Assembly (NCBI GenBank): GCA_021828635.1
Contig: JAJZEJ010000511.1
Span: 1-5,566, forward strand
Direction of reading: 5' to 3'
Source of the DNA: Chloroflexota bacterium
GTDB taxonomy: Bacteria > Chloroflexota > Ktedonobacteria > Ktedonobacterales > Ktedonobacteraceae
DNA: 5,566 nt
Shown piece by piece: positions 1 to 5,073 of this stretch. The position numbers and the translations under genes are program-made. The notes beneath the pieces were generated by a model, which saw nothing but the letters and a program-made list of their open reading frames with translations, was not told where the DNA came from and ran no database searches. Within the stretch, counting starts at the first letter, position 1. The number at the start of each line of letters is the position of its first letter.

Positions 1-789
1 GTGATGGCCGTGGCGGGCCTGCTGATCCCTTTTGCTGCTAGTAGTGCTATTAAAAATCCGCATAATATCGAATTTATTAGTATTGCTATCTCTATTGTCT
101 TATTCATCATCTACATCATGTATCTAGCACTGCATGTCTTCCATGTACATGCAAAGCGCCGCAATCCACGTCATCTTCGTACTCAACAAAAAAGTACAGC
201 CAGCACGAAACAGCTGACACATCCGGCAAAGGAGGAGGAGGAGGAAGATAGCGAGGAAGAGGAGAAGCAGGGTGTCAGCGCAATTACAGGCGGCGTGGAC
301 CCTCATAGAGTCGATGAACACAAAAAACCTAATCTCTGGCTGGCCCTCTTGATGCTACTGATAGCGACGATTGGCACGACATGGAACAGTGAATTGCTGG
401 TCGGAGCCATCACCCCCGTCGCACAGCAATTAGGCTGGTCCACCATCTTCATCGGTCTGGTGATTATCCCTATCGTGGGTAATGCCGCCGAACACGGCAG
501 TTCGCTCATCGTGGCCTATAAAGATCGCGTGGACCTGAGCATGGCGATTGCCGCCGGTTCATCTATTCAGGTTGCCACCTTCGTCGCGCCCCTCCTGGTC
601 TTTCTCAGTCTCTTCTTCGCGCATCCTCTCAACTTGATCTTCCAGCCGTTAGAACTGGTCTTGCTTGGATTAGCCACTATTCTCTTTACATTCGTGAGCC
701 TCGATGGCAAATCTTCGTGGTTGGCCGGTATGCAACTAATCGCGGTCTACATCATGGCCTGCGTGGTCTTCTTCTTCATTGCGGGCTAG
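1..789 (+). CDS. cax: Ca2+/H+ antiporter, CaCA/CAX family (5'-truncated)
   Basis: The reading frame is open from the window edge, so the N-terminal half is missing and the first visible codons are not a demonstrated start. The visible 262 residues show hydrophobic segments at about 1-16, 23-48, 112-128, 133-159, 187-207, 214-233 and 240-261. Between the second and third lies a charged cytoplasmic loop (about 50-110) with an acidic run at 78-88 (ten E or D in eleven residues). This matches the acidic linker that separates the two halves of CAX exchangers. The second alpha-repeat signature is present: GNAAEH at 160-165, whose Glu164 is the expected cation ligand, followed by GSSIQVATF at 186-194. 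CAX proteins move Ca2+ out of the cytoplasm in exchange for protons. The ion specificity is inferred from the family; Mn2+ or other divalent cations are possible. The gene converges with the sigma-nuclease gene. Confidence 0.9.
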   Translation: MMAVAGLLIPFAASSAIKNPHNIEFISIAISIVLFIIYIMYLALHVFHVHAKRRNPRHLRTQQKSTASTKQLTHPAKEEEEEDSEEEEKQGVSAITGGVDPHRVDEHKKPNLWLALLMLLIATIGTTWNSELLVGAITPVAQQLGWSTIFIGLVIIPIVGNAAEHGSSLIVAYKDRVDLSMAIAAGSSIQVATFVAPLLVFLSLFFAHPLNLIFQPLELVLLGLATILFTFVSLDGKSSWLAGMQLIAVYIMACVVFFFIAG

Positions 790-801
790 AAAAAGATTCA
801 T

Positions 802-833
802 TGTAGGGGTATCCGTGGCGGGTACCCTGTACA
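802..833. terminator. Bidirectional hairpin terminator between cax and the sigma-nuclease gene
   Basis: Bases 807-815 pair with 819-827 around a 3-nt loop (nine pairs, one of them G-U). An outer 4-bp stem of 802-805 with 830-833 extends the hairpin across a small internal loop. It fills the gap between the two convergent stop codons (TAG ending at 789 on +, TAA at 834-836 on -). On the minus strand a run of five Ts follows within about 12 nt. On the plus strand the downstream sequence is only moderately T-rich. It therefore probably ends transcription from both sides, and better for the minus-strand gene. Confidence 0.65.
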
Positions 834-2045
834 TTATTCCTCATTTGTTTTCTGCTCCGGTTCTTGACCAACATTCGCATAAAACAGCGCGTAGAGCTTA
901 TCTTTCATGGCAACCCGTTGTTCTGGCGTCGCATCTCTGAATTGCTGCATGAACGCAACATACTCACTTTTTGAAAGTGCGCCGCCGATCAGCACCTCAC
1001 CTTTATCCTTGACCCACTCCTCTATCGACTCGCCTTCTTTGAGTTCAATACCACATGCCCGAATCACCTCATCTGTGGCGTAGATCGGACAATGCAGAAT
1101 AGCGGCCAGCGAGAGCGCGTCACTGGGGCGGGCATCCAGTTCATAGACCGTAGCGCCATTGCGCACTTTCATGGTGGCATAGAAAATCTCTTCTTTGAGC
1201 GTCTCAATACGTACCTCTTCGAGTTGCATCCCGCTCACTTGCAATAGATTGACCATCAAGTGTGCGGTCATGGGACGTGGCAGCGTGTTGCCCTCAAGAA
1301 CCCGCGCGATCACATTAGCCTCACCCACGCCAATCCAGATCAGCAATAACGCCTTGCCTGTTTCGCCGCGCAAGACCACCACGTGTTGTGCTGTTGCGGT
1401 ATTCACACGCACTGAATCGATCAGCATTTTTTGCATTGCGCTTCTCCTTCTCGTTCTATACCCGTATTGCTCATAGGTCGTCAGAAGCTGTTCTTTCAAC
1501 TGCTCTCTGGCGCGAAACAGGCGTCCCTTAACCGCACCCACGGAGATACCCAGAATGACAGCGATCTCTTGCAGGCTCAGCTGGTCATAGTAGAAGAGCA
1601 GGGTAGCAACCCTGTCTTTGGGCGAGAGGCTCTGCACAGCCTGTAAGATCATCTCGTGCAACTCACGCGCCTCGACAACGTATTGCGGGTCTACCACATT
1701 AAAGGTATCGAGAAAAGCCGACAGGTCTTTATGCATGCCGCCCATCAGCGCCTCAAGTGAGAGATCAGCCATTTTGTGCGCACGTAGATAGCTGCGGCAC
1801 ACATTGAGCGTGATGCCGTAGAGCCAATTTTTGAAGCGTGCGGGGTTTTTGAGGTGCTTCAGTGAGAGATACGCTTGCAGCATACTCTCCTGCACCAGAT
1901 CATGCCTGACCTCTGCTCGCACCACCATCCCCGCTATCAGCCGCTGCACCATCGGCAGATGCCGCTCGATTAGTACGCCAAAAGCACCTTTGTCACCCGC
2001 ACATGCCCATATAACAAGTTCGTTATCTGTTCTTTGTTCTTCCAT
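834..2045 (-). CDS. ECF-like sigma-70 factor fused to a bifunctional nuclease (DUF151/BFN) domain
   Basis: This is a 403-residue protein starting at the ATG at 2045. Residues about 18-88 form sigma region 2: HDLVQES at 48-54, then the region 2.3/2.4 stretch with FKNWLYGITLNVCRSYLR at 71-88. After a linker, about 129-187 is region 4 with its helix-turn-helix (LSLQEIAVILGISVGAVKGR at 156-175). From 207 to about 345 the chain becomes a BFN (DNase-RNase, PF02577) domain: LIWIG at 235-239, RPMT at 257-260 and the hallmark DARPSDALSLA at 304-314. The His that usually follows RPMT seems to be Ala, with a His one position later. A charged helical tail ends the protein. Sigma regions 2 and 4 recruit RNA polymerase to promoters; BFN proteins in plants have DNase and RNase activity, while their bacterial role is poorly known. 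The frame also runs upstream to a GTG at 2117, but those 24 residues precede region 2 and overlap a candidate promoter, so I prefer 2045. Its own Shine-Dalgarno is poor. No anti-sigma gene is adjacent. Confidence 0.88.
   Translation of the reverse strand: MEEQRTDNELVIWACAGDKGAFGVLIERHLPMVQRLIAGMVVRAEVRHDLVQESMLQAYLSLKHLKNPARFKNWLYGITLNVCRSYLRAHKMADLSLEALMGGMHKDLSAFLDTFNVVDPQYVVEARELHEMILQAVQSLSPKDRVATLLFYYDQLSLQEIAVILGISVGAVKGRLFRAREQLKEQLLTTYEQYGYRTRRRSAMQKMLIDSVRVNTATAQHVVVLRGETGKALLLIWIGVGEANVIARVLEGNTLPRPMTAHLMVNLLQVSGMQLEEVRIETLKEEIFYATMKVRNGATVYELDARPSDALSLAAILHCPIYATDEVIRACGIELKEGESIEEWVKDKGEVLIGGALSKSEYVAFMQQFRDATPEQRVAMKDKLYALFYANVGQEPEQKTNEE
1434..1449 (-). promoter_or_regulatory. 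Internal Shine-Dalgarno and ATG at the sigma/BFN domain boundary
   Basis: On the minus strand AAGGAG (1444-1449) sits seven bases before an in-frame ATG (1434-1436). That ATG encodes Met204 of the fusion, immediately before the first strand of the BFN domain. It is a far better ribosome site than the one at the start of the full gene. Initiation here would give a 200-residue stand-alone BFN protein. Whether it is used cannot be seen from sequence. Confidence 0.5.
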
Positions 2046-2073
2046 CTTTTTGCCCAGAGCAATTGATTTCTCT

Positions 2074-2102
2074 GTTATAGTAGTGGGAGAAACGCACCAA
2101 AA
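2074..2102 (-). promoter_or_regulatory. Candidate promoter of the sigma-nuclease gene
   Basis: The minus strand has TATAAC at 2074-2079 (five of six matches to the -10 consensus). A weak TTTTGG lies 17 bases upstream at 2097-2102. Transcription would begin near 2067, leaving a leader of about 20 nt before the ATG at 2045. This would exclude the upstream GTG at 2117. The -35 match is poor, so the call is tentative. On the opposite strand, two overlapping TATGAT hexamers at 2120-2130 could be the -10 of the divergent Uma2 gene, but no convincing -35 accompanies them. Confidence 0.3.
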
Positions 2103-2154
2103 GGTTATGTTTTTCACAATATGATATGATTAGAGCCAGAAAGCACGTCGTCTC

Positions 2155-2784
2155 ATGGTAAGAAAGCAGAATATTATGGTCATGATACCTGAGCGCATCG
2201 ACATCACCATGCCGGCAAACCACGTTCCTGGCCCCAAACAGGGCCAATGGAACTATATACATTATGCTGCATTGCCAGACGATGGACAAAGCTACGAAAT
2301 CGTGGATGGAGTGTTGTATATGGCTCCTGCGCCCAATCGCTGGCATCAACGCGCCGTTTTGAAAATCGCCGCTCGCCTGGAAGCGTTTATCGATCAGGTT
2401 GGGTTGGGCGAGGTTTACACCGGCCCACTCGATGTACGCCTGCAAGAAAATACCGTCGTGCAACCTGATGTGTTGGTCATACTGAAAGCGCATCTGGATA
2501 GACTCACCGATATGGGTGTCACTGGCGCACCCGATCTGGTGGTTGAGGTAGCCTCACCAGCAACGGCGACATATGACCGGCGCGAGAAGTACGATGCTTA
2601 CGCTCGCGCCGGTGTGCCGGAATACTGGCTTGTCGATCCAGCGACCCGCACCGTAGAAGTGCGCGTGCTGGAAGGACAAACATACGCACTACTCGGCCTC
2701 TTCAAAGATGGCGATCATATGCGCTCACAGATTATCCCTCAGATTAAAGCCATATCCGTTGCTACCTTTTTCGCTACAACATAA
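2155..2784 (+). CDS. Uma2-family endonuclease (DUF820, PD-(D/E)XK fold)
   Basis: The protein has up to 209 residues. It shows the Uma2 pattern in order: the LPDDGQSYEIVDGVLYMAPAP block at 40-60 with Glu48, NRWHQRAV at 61-68, QPDVLVI at 103-109 with Asp105, DLVVEVASPAT at 127-137 with Glu131, then DRREKYDAYARAGVPEYWLV at 141-160 with Lys145, and a C-terminal beta region. Asp105, Glu131 and Lys145 are the likely metal-binding and catalytic residues, and all are present, so the enzyme looks intact. Uma2 proteins are predicted nucleases of the restriction-endonuclease fold, usually in many copies in Chloroflexota and cyanobacteria. Their physiological substrate is not established. The start is uncertain: ATGs at 2155, 2176, 2182 and 2209 all lack a clear Shine-Dalgarno, and family alignment would favour one of the later ones. 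The gene stands alone, divergent from the sigma-nuclease gene and convergent with nnr. Confidence 0.88.
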   Translation: MVRKQNIMVMIPERIDITMPANHVPGPKQGQWNYIHYAALPDDGQSYEIVDGVLYMAPAPNRWHQRAVLKIAARLEAFIDQVGLGEVYTGPLDVRLQENTVVQPDVLVILKAHLDRLTDMGVTGAPDLVVEVASPATATYDRREKYDAYARAGVPEYWLVDPATRTVEVRVLEGQTYALLGLFKDGDHMRSQIIPQIKAISVATFFATT

Positions 2785-2797
2785 TAGACTGTGTCAG

Positions 2798-2834
2798 AAA
2801 TAAGATGGCACCTTTTTCGAGTGCCATCTTATTT
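2798..2834. terminator. Bidirectional terminator between the Uma2 gene and nnr
   Basis: This is a perfect 14-bp inverted repeat, 2798-2811 against 2821-2834, around a 9-nt loop. Its AT-rich base gives U-rich flanks on both strands (TTATTTTATTTG on +). It lies 13 bp after the Uma2 stop codon, and its last base overlaps the nnr stop codon (TAA at 2834-2836 on -). It is well placed to end both convergent transcripts. Confidence 0.8.
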
Positions 2835-4381
2835 TATTTGTTTGAGCGGCATTGCAGCATGGCTCGTGGCAGATTTGGTAGCAGGTCGGAGGCCAGCATA
2901 CCGGCGGAGCCGAGATCGCGGCTAACAATTCCGGCAGCGGCGGTGTGCAGGTAGACGGCGGCGCTGGCGGCATCGAAAGGTGCAAGATTCTGGGCCAGGA
3001 AACCAACGGTCATACCGGCCAGCACATCGCCAGTACCGGCGGCGGCCAGAACTGGATTGGCTAGCCAGTTGATACGCACGCGACCATCCGGCTCGGCAAT
3101 AATAGTGCAGGCTCCCTTCAATACGAGCGTGACCTGCCATTCCCGTGCCTTGCGACGTGCCAACTCAAGCCGTTCGATACTTCCGCCAGAGACTTTCAGG
3201 CCACCACAAAGTCGTCCCATCTCACCTGGATGCGGCGTAATCACTGTACCGGACGGTAGCAACGTCCACCAGCGTTCCAATGCTGAGAGGTTATTCAGGC
3301 CATCGGCATCAATAACCAGCTTAGGACGCTCATGCTCCGGCTGTGAACGCAATTGCTCCAATACCTGTAAGATCATCTCACGTGTACCAGATGATTGGCC
3401 CAGACCTGGACCCATCAGGAGTGAGCGATAGCCGTGGAGATGCTCGATCAGCGTCTTTGAACGCTCGAAACTGGCGGTTGTTTCCGGCGGCAACAATGCA
3501 AAGGTAGCCTCGTGATACGCACTGGCATAAATGGGCAACATCTGCTCCGAGACAGCCAGCGTGACAAGGCCCGCGCCCACACGCCCGGCGGCAGTGCCAG
3601 CCAGAAACGCGGAACCGGGATAGGACGGCGAACCACAGAAGAGCATCACTTTGCCAAAGGTACCCTTGTTGCTCTCTAGTGGGCGTGCGGGCAATAGACG
3701 ACTAATCAGCGTATCATCTAGCATCTTTGTAGGGAAATCACGCTCTAATTCTGGCGGCAAACCAATCGAGCCGACATATAATTCGCCCAAGTAGTCGCGT
3801 CCGGGGAAGAAGAAAAAACCTTGCTTGGGACAGGCAAGCGTAATCGTCATATCCGCACGCACAGTACCAGGATCAACCTCGCCCGTATCGGCATTCAAAC
3901 CAGTTGGTAGATCAATAGCAATCACACGCAAACTATCACGGGTAGCACGCTCCTGGTTGACGCGACCAAGCAGGCTACGTAAATCATCATTCAAGGGACG
4001 TGAAGCACCCGTTCCCAGAAGAGCATCAACCACATAATCAGCCTGATGTATGGCCTCTTCCAATAGACTAGCTGTCTCTGTCTCGCCGATATCCTGTCCT
4101 TGTACAGTCAGTTGTCGGTCTTTCCAACGATAGAGAGCAACCGATGCTCCATCCTCGGCCAAGTGACGTGCGACAACCAGGCCATCACCACCATTGTTGC
4201 CAGGACCAATCAAAAAGAGGATGCGAAGTTGTTGTATCGATTGCTGCGACGGTAAATGCGCTAAAAAGACGTCAGCCGCGCTTTTTCCTGCGTGCTGCAT
4301 CAGGATGTGCGAAGTCAGGCCATACTCATGGTCGGCCCGCGCTTCCAGTTCGCGCATCTCCGCGACGGTTACAATATGCAT
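2834..4381 (-). CDS. nnr: Bifunctional NAD(P)H-hydrate epimerase / ADP-dependent NAD(P)H-hydrate dehydratase
   Basis: This 515-residue protein has the normal length for the fused enzyme. The N-terminal YjeF_N epimerase domain (about 1-225) interconverts R- and S-NAD(P)HX. It shows GPGNNGGDGLVVARHL at 59-74, VVDALLGTG at 117-125 (Asp119) and DLPTGLNADTG at 157-167. The C-terminal domain of ribokinase-like fold (about 235-510) dehydrates S-NAD(P)HX to NAD(P)H using ADP. It shows KGTFGKV at 239-245, MGPGLG at 323-328, DADGLN at 358-363, TPHPGEMGRL at 382-391, LKGACTII at 421-428 and the catalytic AGTGD at 448-452. All key motifs are intact. It is a cytoplasmic metabolite-repair enzyme. The ATG at 4381 is chosen because a GGGGG Shine-Dalgarno (4387-4391) lies 5 bases upstream and the family N-terminus begins there; the open frame beyond it, to 4519, is not family-like. 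It is monocistronic as far as can be seen. Confidence 0.96.
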   Translation of the reverse strand: MHIVTVAEMRELEARADHEYGLTSHILMQHAGKSAADVFLAHLPSQQSIQQLRILFLIGPGNNGGDGLVVARHLAEDGASVALYRWKDRQLTVQGQDIGETETASLLEEAIHQADYVVDALLGTGASRPLNDDLRSLLGRVNQERATRDSLRVIAIDLPTGLNADTGEVDPGTVRADMTITLACPKQGFFFFPGRDYLGELYVGSIGLPPELERDFPTKMLDDTLISRLLPARPLESNKGTFGKVMLFCGSPSYPGSAFLAGTAAGRVGAGLVTLAVSEQMLPIYASAYHEATFALLPPETTASFERSKTLIEHLHGYRSLLMGPGLGQSSGTREMILQVLEQLRSQPEHERPKLVIDADGLNNLSALERWWTLLPSGTVITPHPGEMGRLCGGLKVSGGSIERLELARRKAREWQVTLVLKGACTIIAEPDGRVRINWLANPVLAAAGTGDVLAGMTVGFLAQNLAPFDAASAAVYLHTAAAGIVSRDLGSAGMLASDLLPNLPRAMLQCRSNK

Positions 4382-4432
4382 AAAAACCCCCAGGTTGTAC
4401 CAAGCTATCTCGTTTCCTACCGTATGTATTGT

Positions 4433-4442
4433 AGTACGTACT
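4433..4442. repeat. Perfect 10-bp palindrome upstream of nnr
   Basis: AGTACGTACT reads identically on both strands, about 50 bp upstream of the nnr start and about 60 bp upstream of the rightward hicA promoter. It is a possible binding site for a dimeric regulator. It is short enough to arise by chance, and no regulator gene is adjacent to link it to. Confidence 0.3.
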
Positions 4443-4454
4443 GAACGAATAGGG

Positions 4455-4486
4455 AAGAGACATACATTATACAAGTATAGTCTCTT
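4455..4486. repeat. Interrupted inverted repeat in the nnr/hicA intergenic region
   Basis: AAGAGAC (4455-4461) is repeated inverted as GTCTCTT (4480-4486). The arms continue inward with ATAC (4462-4465) against GTAT (4475-4478) if A4479 is bulged, giving 11 pairs. A second small dyad, TATAC-AA-GTATA, lies at 4468-4479. The element encloses a perfect TATAAT on the minus strand (4466-4471). It could be an operator overlapping an nnr promoter, or an RNA hairpin. Confidence 0.4.
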
Positions 4487-4494
4487 TATCATAC
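4466..4494 (-). promoter_or_regulatory. Candidate nnr promoter
   Basis: The minus strand has a consensus TATAAT -10 at 4466-4471. The -35 position 17 bases upstream (4489-4494) reads GTATGA, a poor match. Transcription would start near 4459, leaving a leader of about 80 nt before the nnr ATG. A second option is TACAAT at 4428-4433 with a weak TTCCCT at 4451-4456 (spacing 17). I cannot choose between them from sequence. Confidence 0.3.
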
Positions 4495-4503
4495 CTAAAT
4501 CAG

Positions 4504-4532
4504 TAGACAAATATATCATTTTACGTTATACT
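4504..4532 (+). promoter_or_regulatory. Sigma-70 promoter of the hicA-hicB-methyltransferase operon
   Basis: TAGACA (4504-4509) and TATACT (4527-4532) each match the -35 and -10 consensus at five of six positions. They are separated by the optimal 17 bases. The surrounding sequence is AT-rich. Transcription would begin near 4539-4540, giving a leader of about 120 nt before hicA. That leader holds no convincing open frame with a ribosome site and no strong hairpin; there is only a weak GGGGA/TCCCC pairing at 4598-4602 with 4627-4631. This is the best promoter match I found in the window. Confidence 0.5.
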
Positions 4533-4660
4533 CTGCCTTATTGTACTGTGAGAGGATCAATAAGCACCTTTTACGGAAGAGAGAAAACTTCGATAGAGGG
4601 GAGAAGAACACCCTGCGGCAGTACATTCCCCAAATTCGTGGTAGAATATGTGGAGAGAGT

Positions 4661-4870
4661 ATGCCACCAAAAATCAGGCAAATAAAAACCACTCTGACAA
4701 AAGCAGGCTTCTACGTTCGACCAGGAAAGGGCAGTCACACCGTCTGGAAACATCCAGCACTTCCACAAGTAAGAATCACCATAGCTGGTAAGGATAGTGA
4801 GGATGCCAAAGACTATCTTATTGAAGAAGTACAAAAAGCACTCGACCAATTGAAGGGGACACAAAGATGA
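4661..4870 (+). CDS. hicA: HicA-family mRNA interferase toxin
   Basis: The 69-residue protein has the double-stranded-RNA-binding-like HicA fold: MPPKIRQIKTTLTKAGF at 1-17, the catalytic GSH motif at 24-26 (His26) within RPGKGSHTVWKHP, then RITIAGKDSEDAKDYL at 39-54 and a C-terminal helix. HicA toxins cleave mRNA independently of translation and are neutralised by HicB. The IAGKD-x-DAK variant C-terminus resembles the HicA subgroup that pairs with short HicB proteins. The ATG at 4661 is supported by GGAG (4652-4655) five bases upstream and by the family N-terminus; an open frame further upstream, to 4541, is not HicA-like. The stop overlaps the hicB start by four bases (ATGA at 4867-4870). 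The toxin-first order is normal for hicAB. Activity is not proven by sequence, but the catalytic His is intact. Confidence 0.85.
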   Translation: MPPKIRQIKTTLTKAGFYVRPGKGSHTVWKHPALPQVRITIAGKDSEDAKDYLIEEVQKALDQLKGTQR

Positions 4871-5073
4871 ACCAGGTACACTACTCCATGATTATCCAGT
4901 GGGATAGCCGAGACGACATCTTTGTAGTGCGAGTTCCTGAGCTTCCAGGATGTGTCACACACGGAGAGACCTACGAGGAAGCCGTAACGCAAGGAAAGGA
5001 CGCAATAGAAAGCTGGTTAATGGCGGCTATTGCTGATAATGAGCCTATTCCACCACCGTGTATAGCAGCATGA
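4867..5073 (+). CDS. hicB: HicB-family antitoxin, short form without DNA-binding domain
   Basis: The 68-residue protein is a single degraded-RNase-H-like HicB domain: a first strand at 5-11 (HYSMIIQ), WDSRDDIFVVRVPELPGCVTHG at 12-33 with the family PELPGC motif at 24-29, then the helix TYEEAVTQGKDAIESWL at 35-51 and a Pro-rich tail. HicB binds and inactivates HicA. The usual C-terminal helix-turn-helix or ribbon-helix-helix DNA-binding domain is absent, so this protein probably cannot repress its own promoter alone. AAGGGG (4853-4858) lies eight bases before the start, in the end of hicA. The stop overlaps the next gene through ATGA at 5070-5073, suggesting translational coupling across all three genes. 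Confidence 0.85.
   Translation: MNQVHYSMIIQWDSRDDIFVVRVPELPGCVTHGETYEEAVTQGKDAIESWLMAAIADNEPIPPPCIAA

Noticed and set aside
2046..2117. Upstream GTG start adding 24 residues to the sigma-nuclease protein
   Set aside because: The extension has no Shine-Dalgarno, is not part of the sigma fold and covers the best candidate promoter for the gene.
2023..2493. Minus-strand open frame under the Uma2 gene
   Set aside because: It is the reverse shadow of a well-supported Uma2 reading frame and has a low-complexity, non-domain composition.
2155..2784. Uma2 gene as evidence of a mobile element or defence island
   Set aside because: No transposase, terminal repeats or defence partners are present; Uma2 genes are commonly dispersed as single copies in these genomes.
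2764..2819. Direct repeat ACCTTTTTCG at 2764-2773 and 2810-2819
   Set aside because: Ten bases with a T-run; one copy is coding and the other is in the terminator loop, so chance is the simplest explanation. No mobile element is bounded by it.
4382..4519. N-terminal extension of the nnr frame
   Set aside because: The family N-terminus and a GGGGG ribosome site both point to the ATG at 4381; the extension crosses the intergenic repeats and has no family similarity.
4541..4660. Upstream TTG start for hicA giving a 109-residue protein
   Set aside because: The added 40 residues are unlike HicA, and the ATG at 4661 has a good Shine-Dalgarno.
4194..4685. Plus-strand open frame antisense to the nnr start and running into hicA
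   Set aside because: It lies across a clearly coding minus-strand gene and the intergenic region, has no recognisable domain, and is out of frame with hicA.
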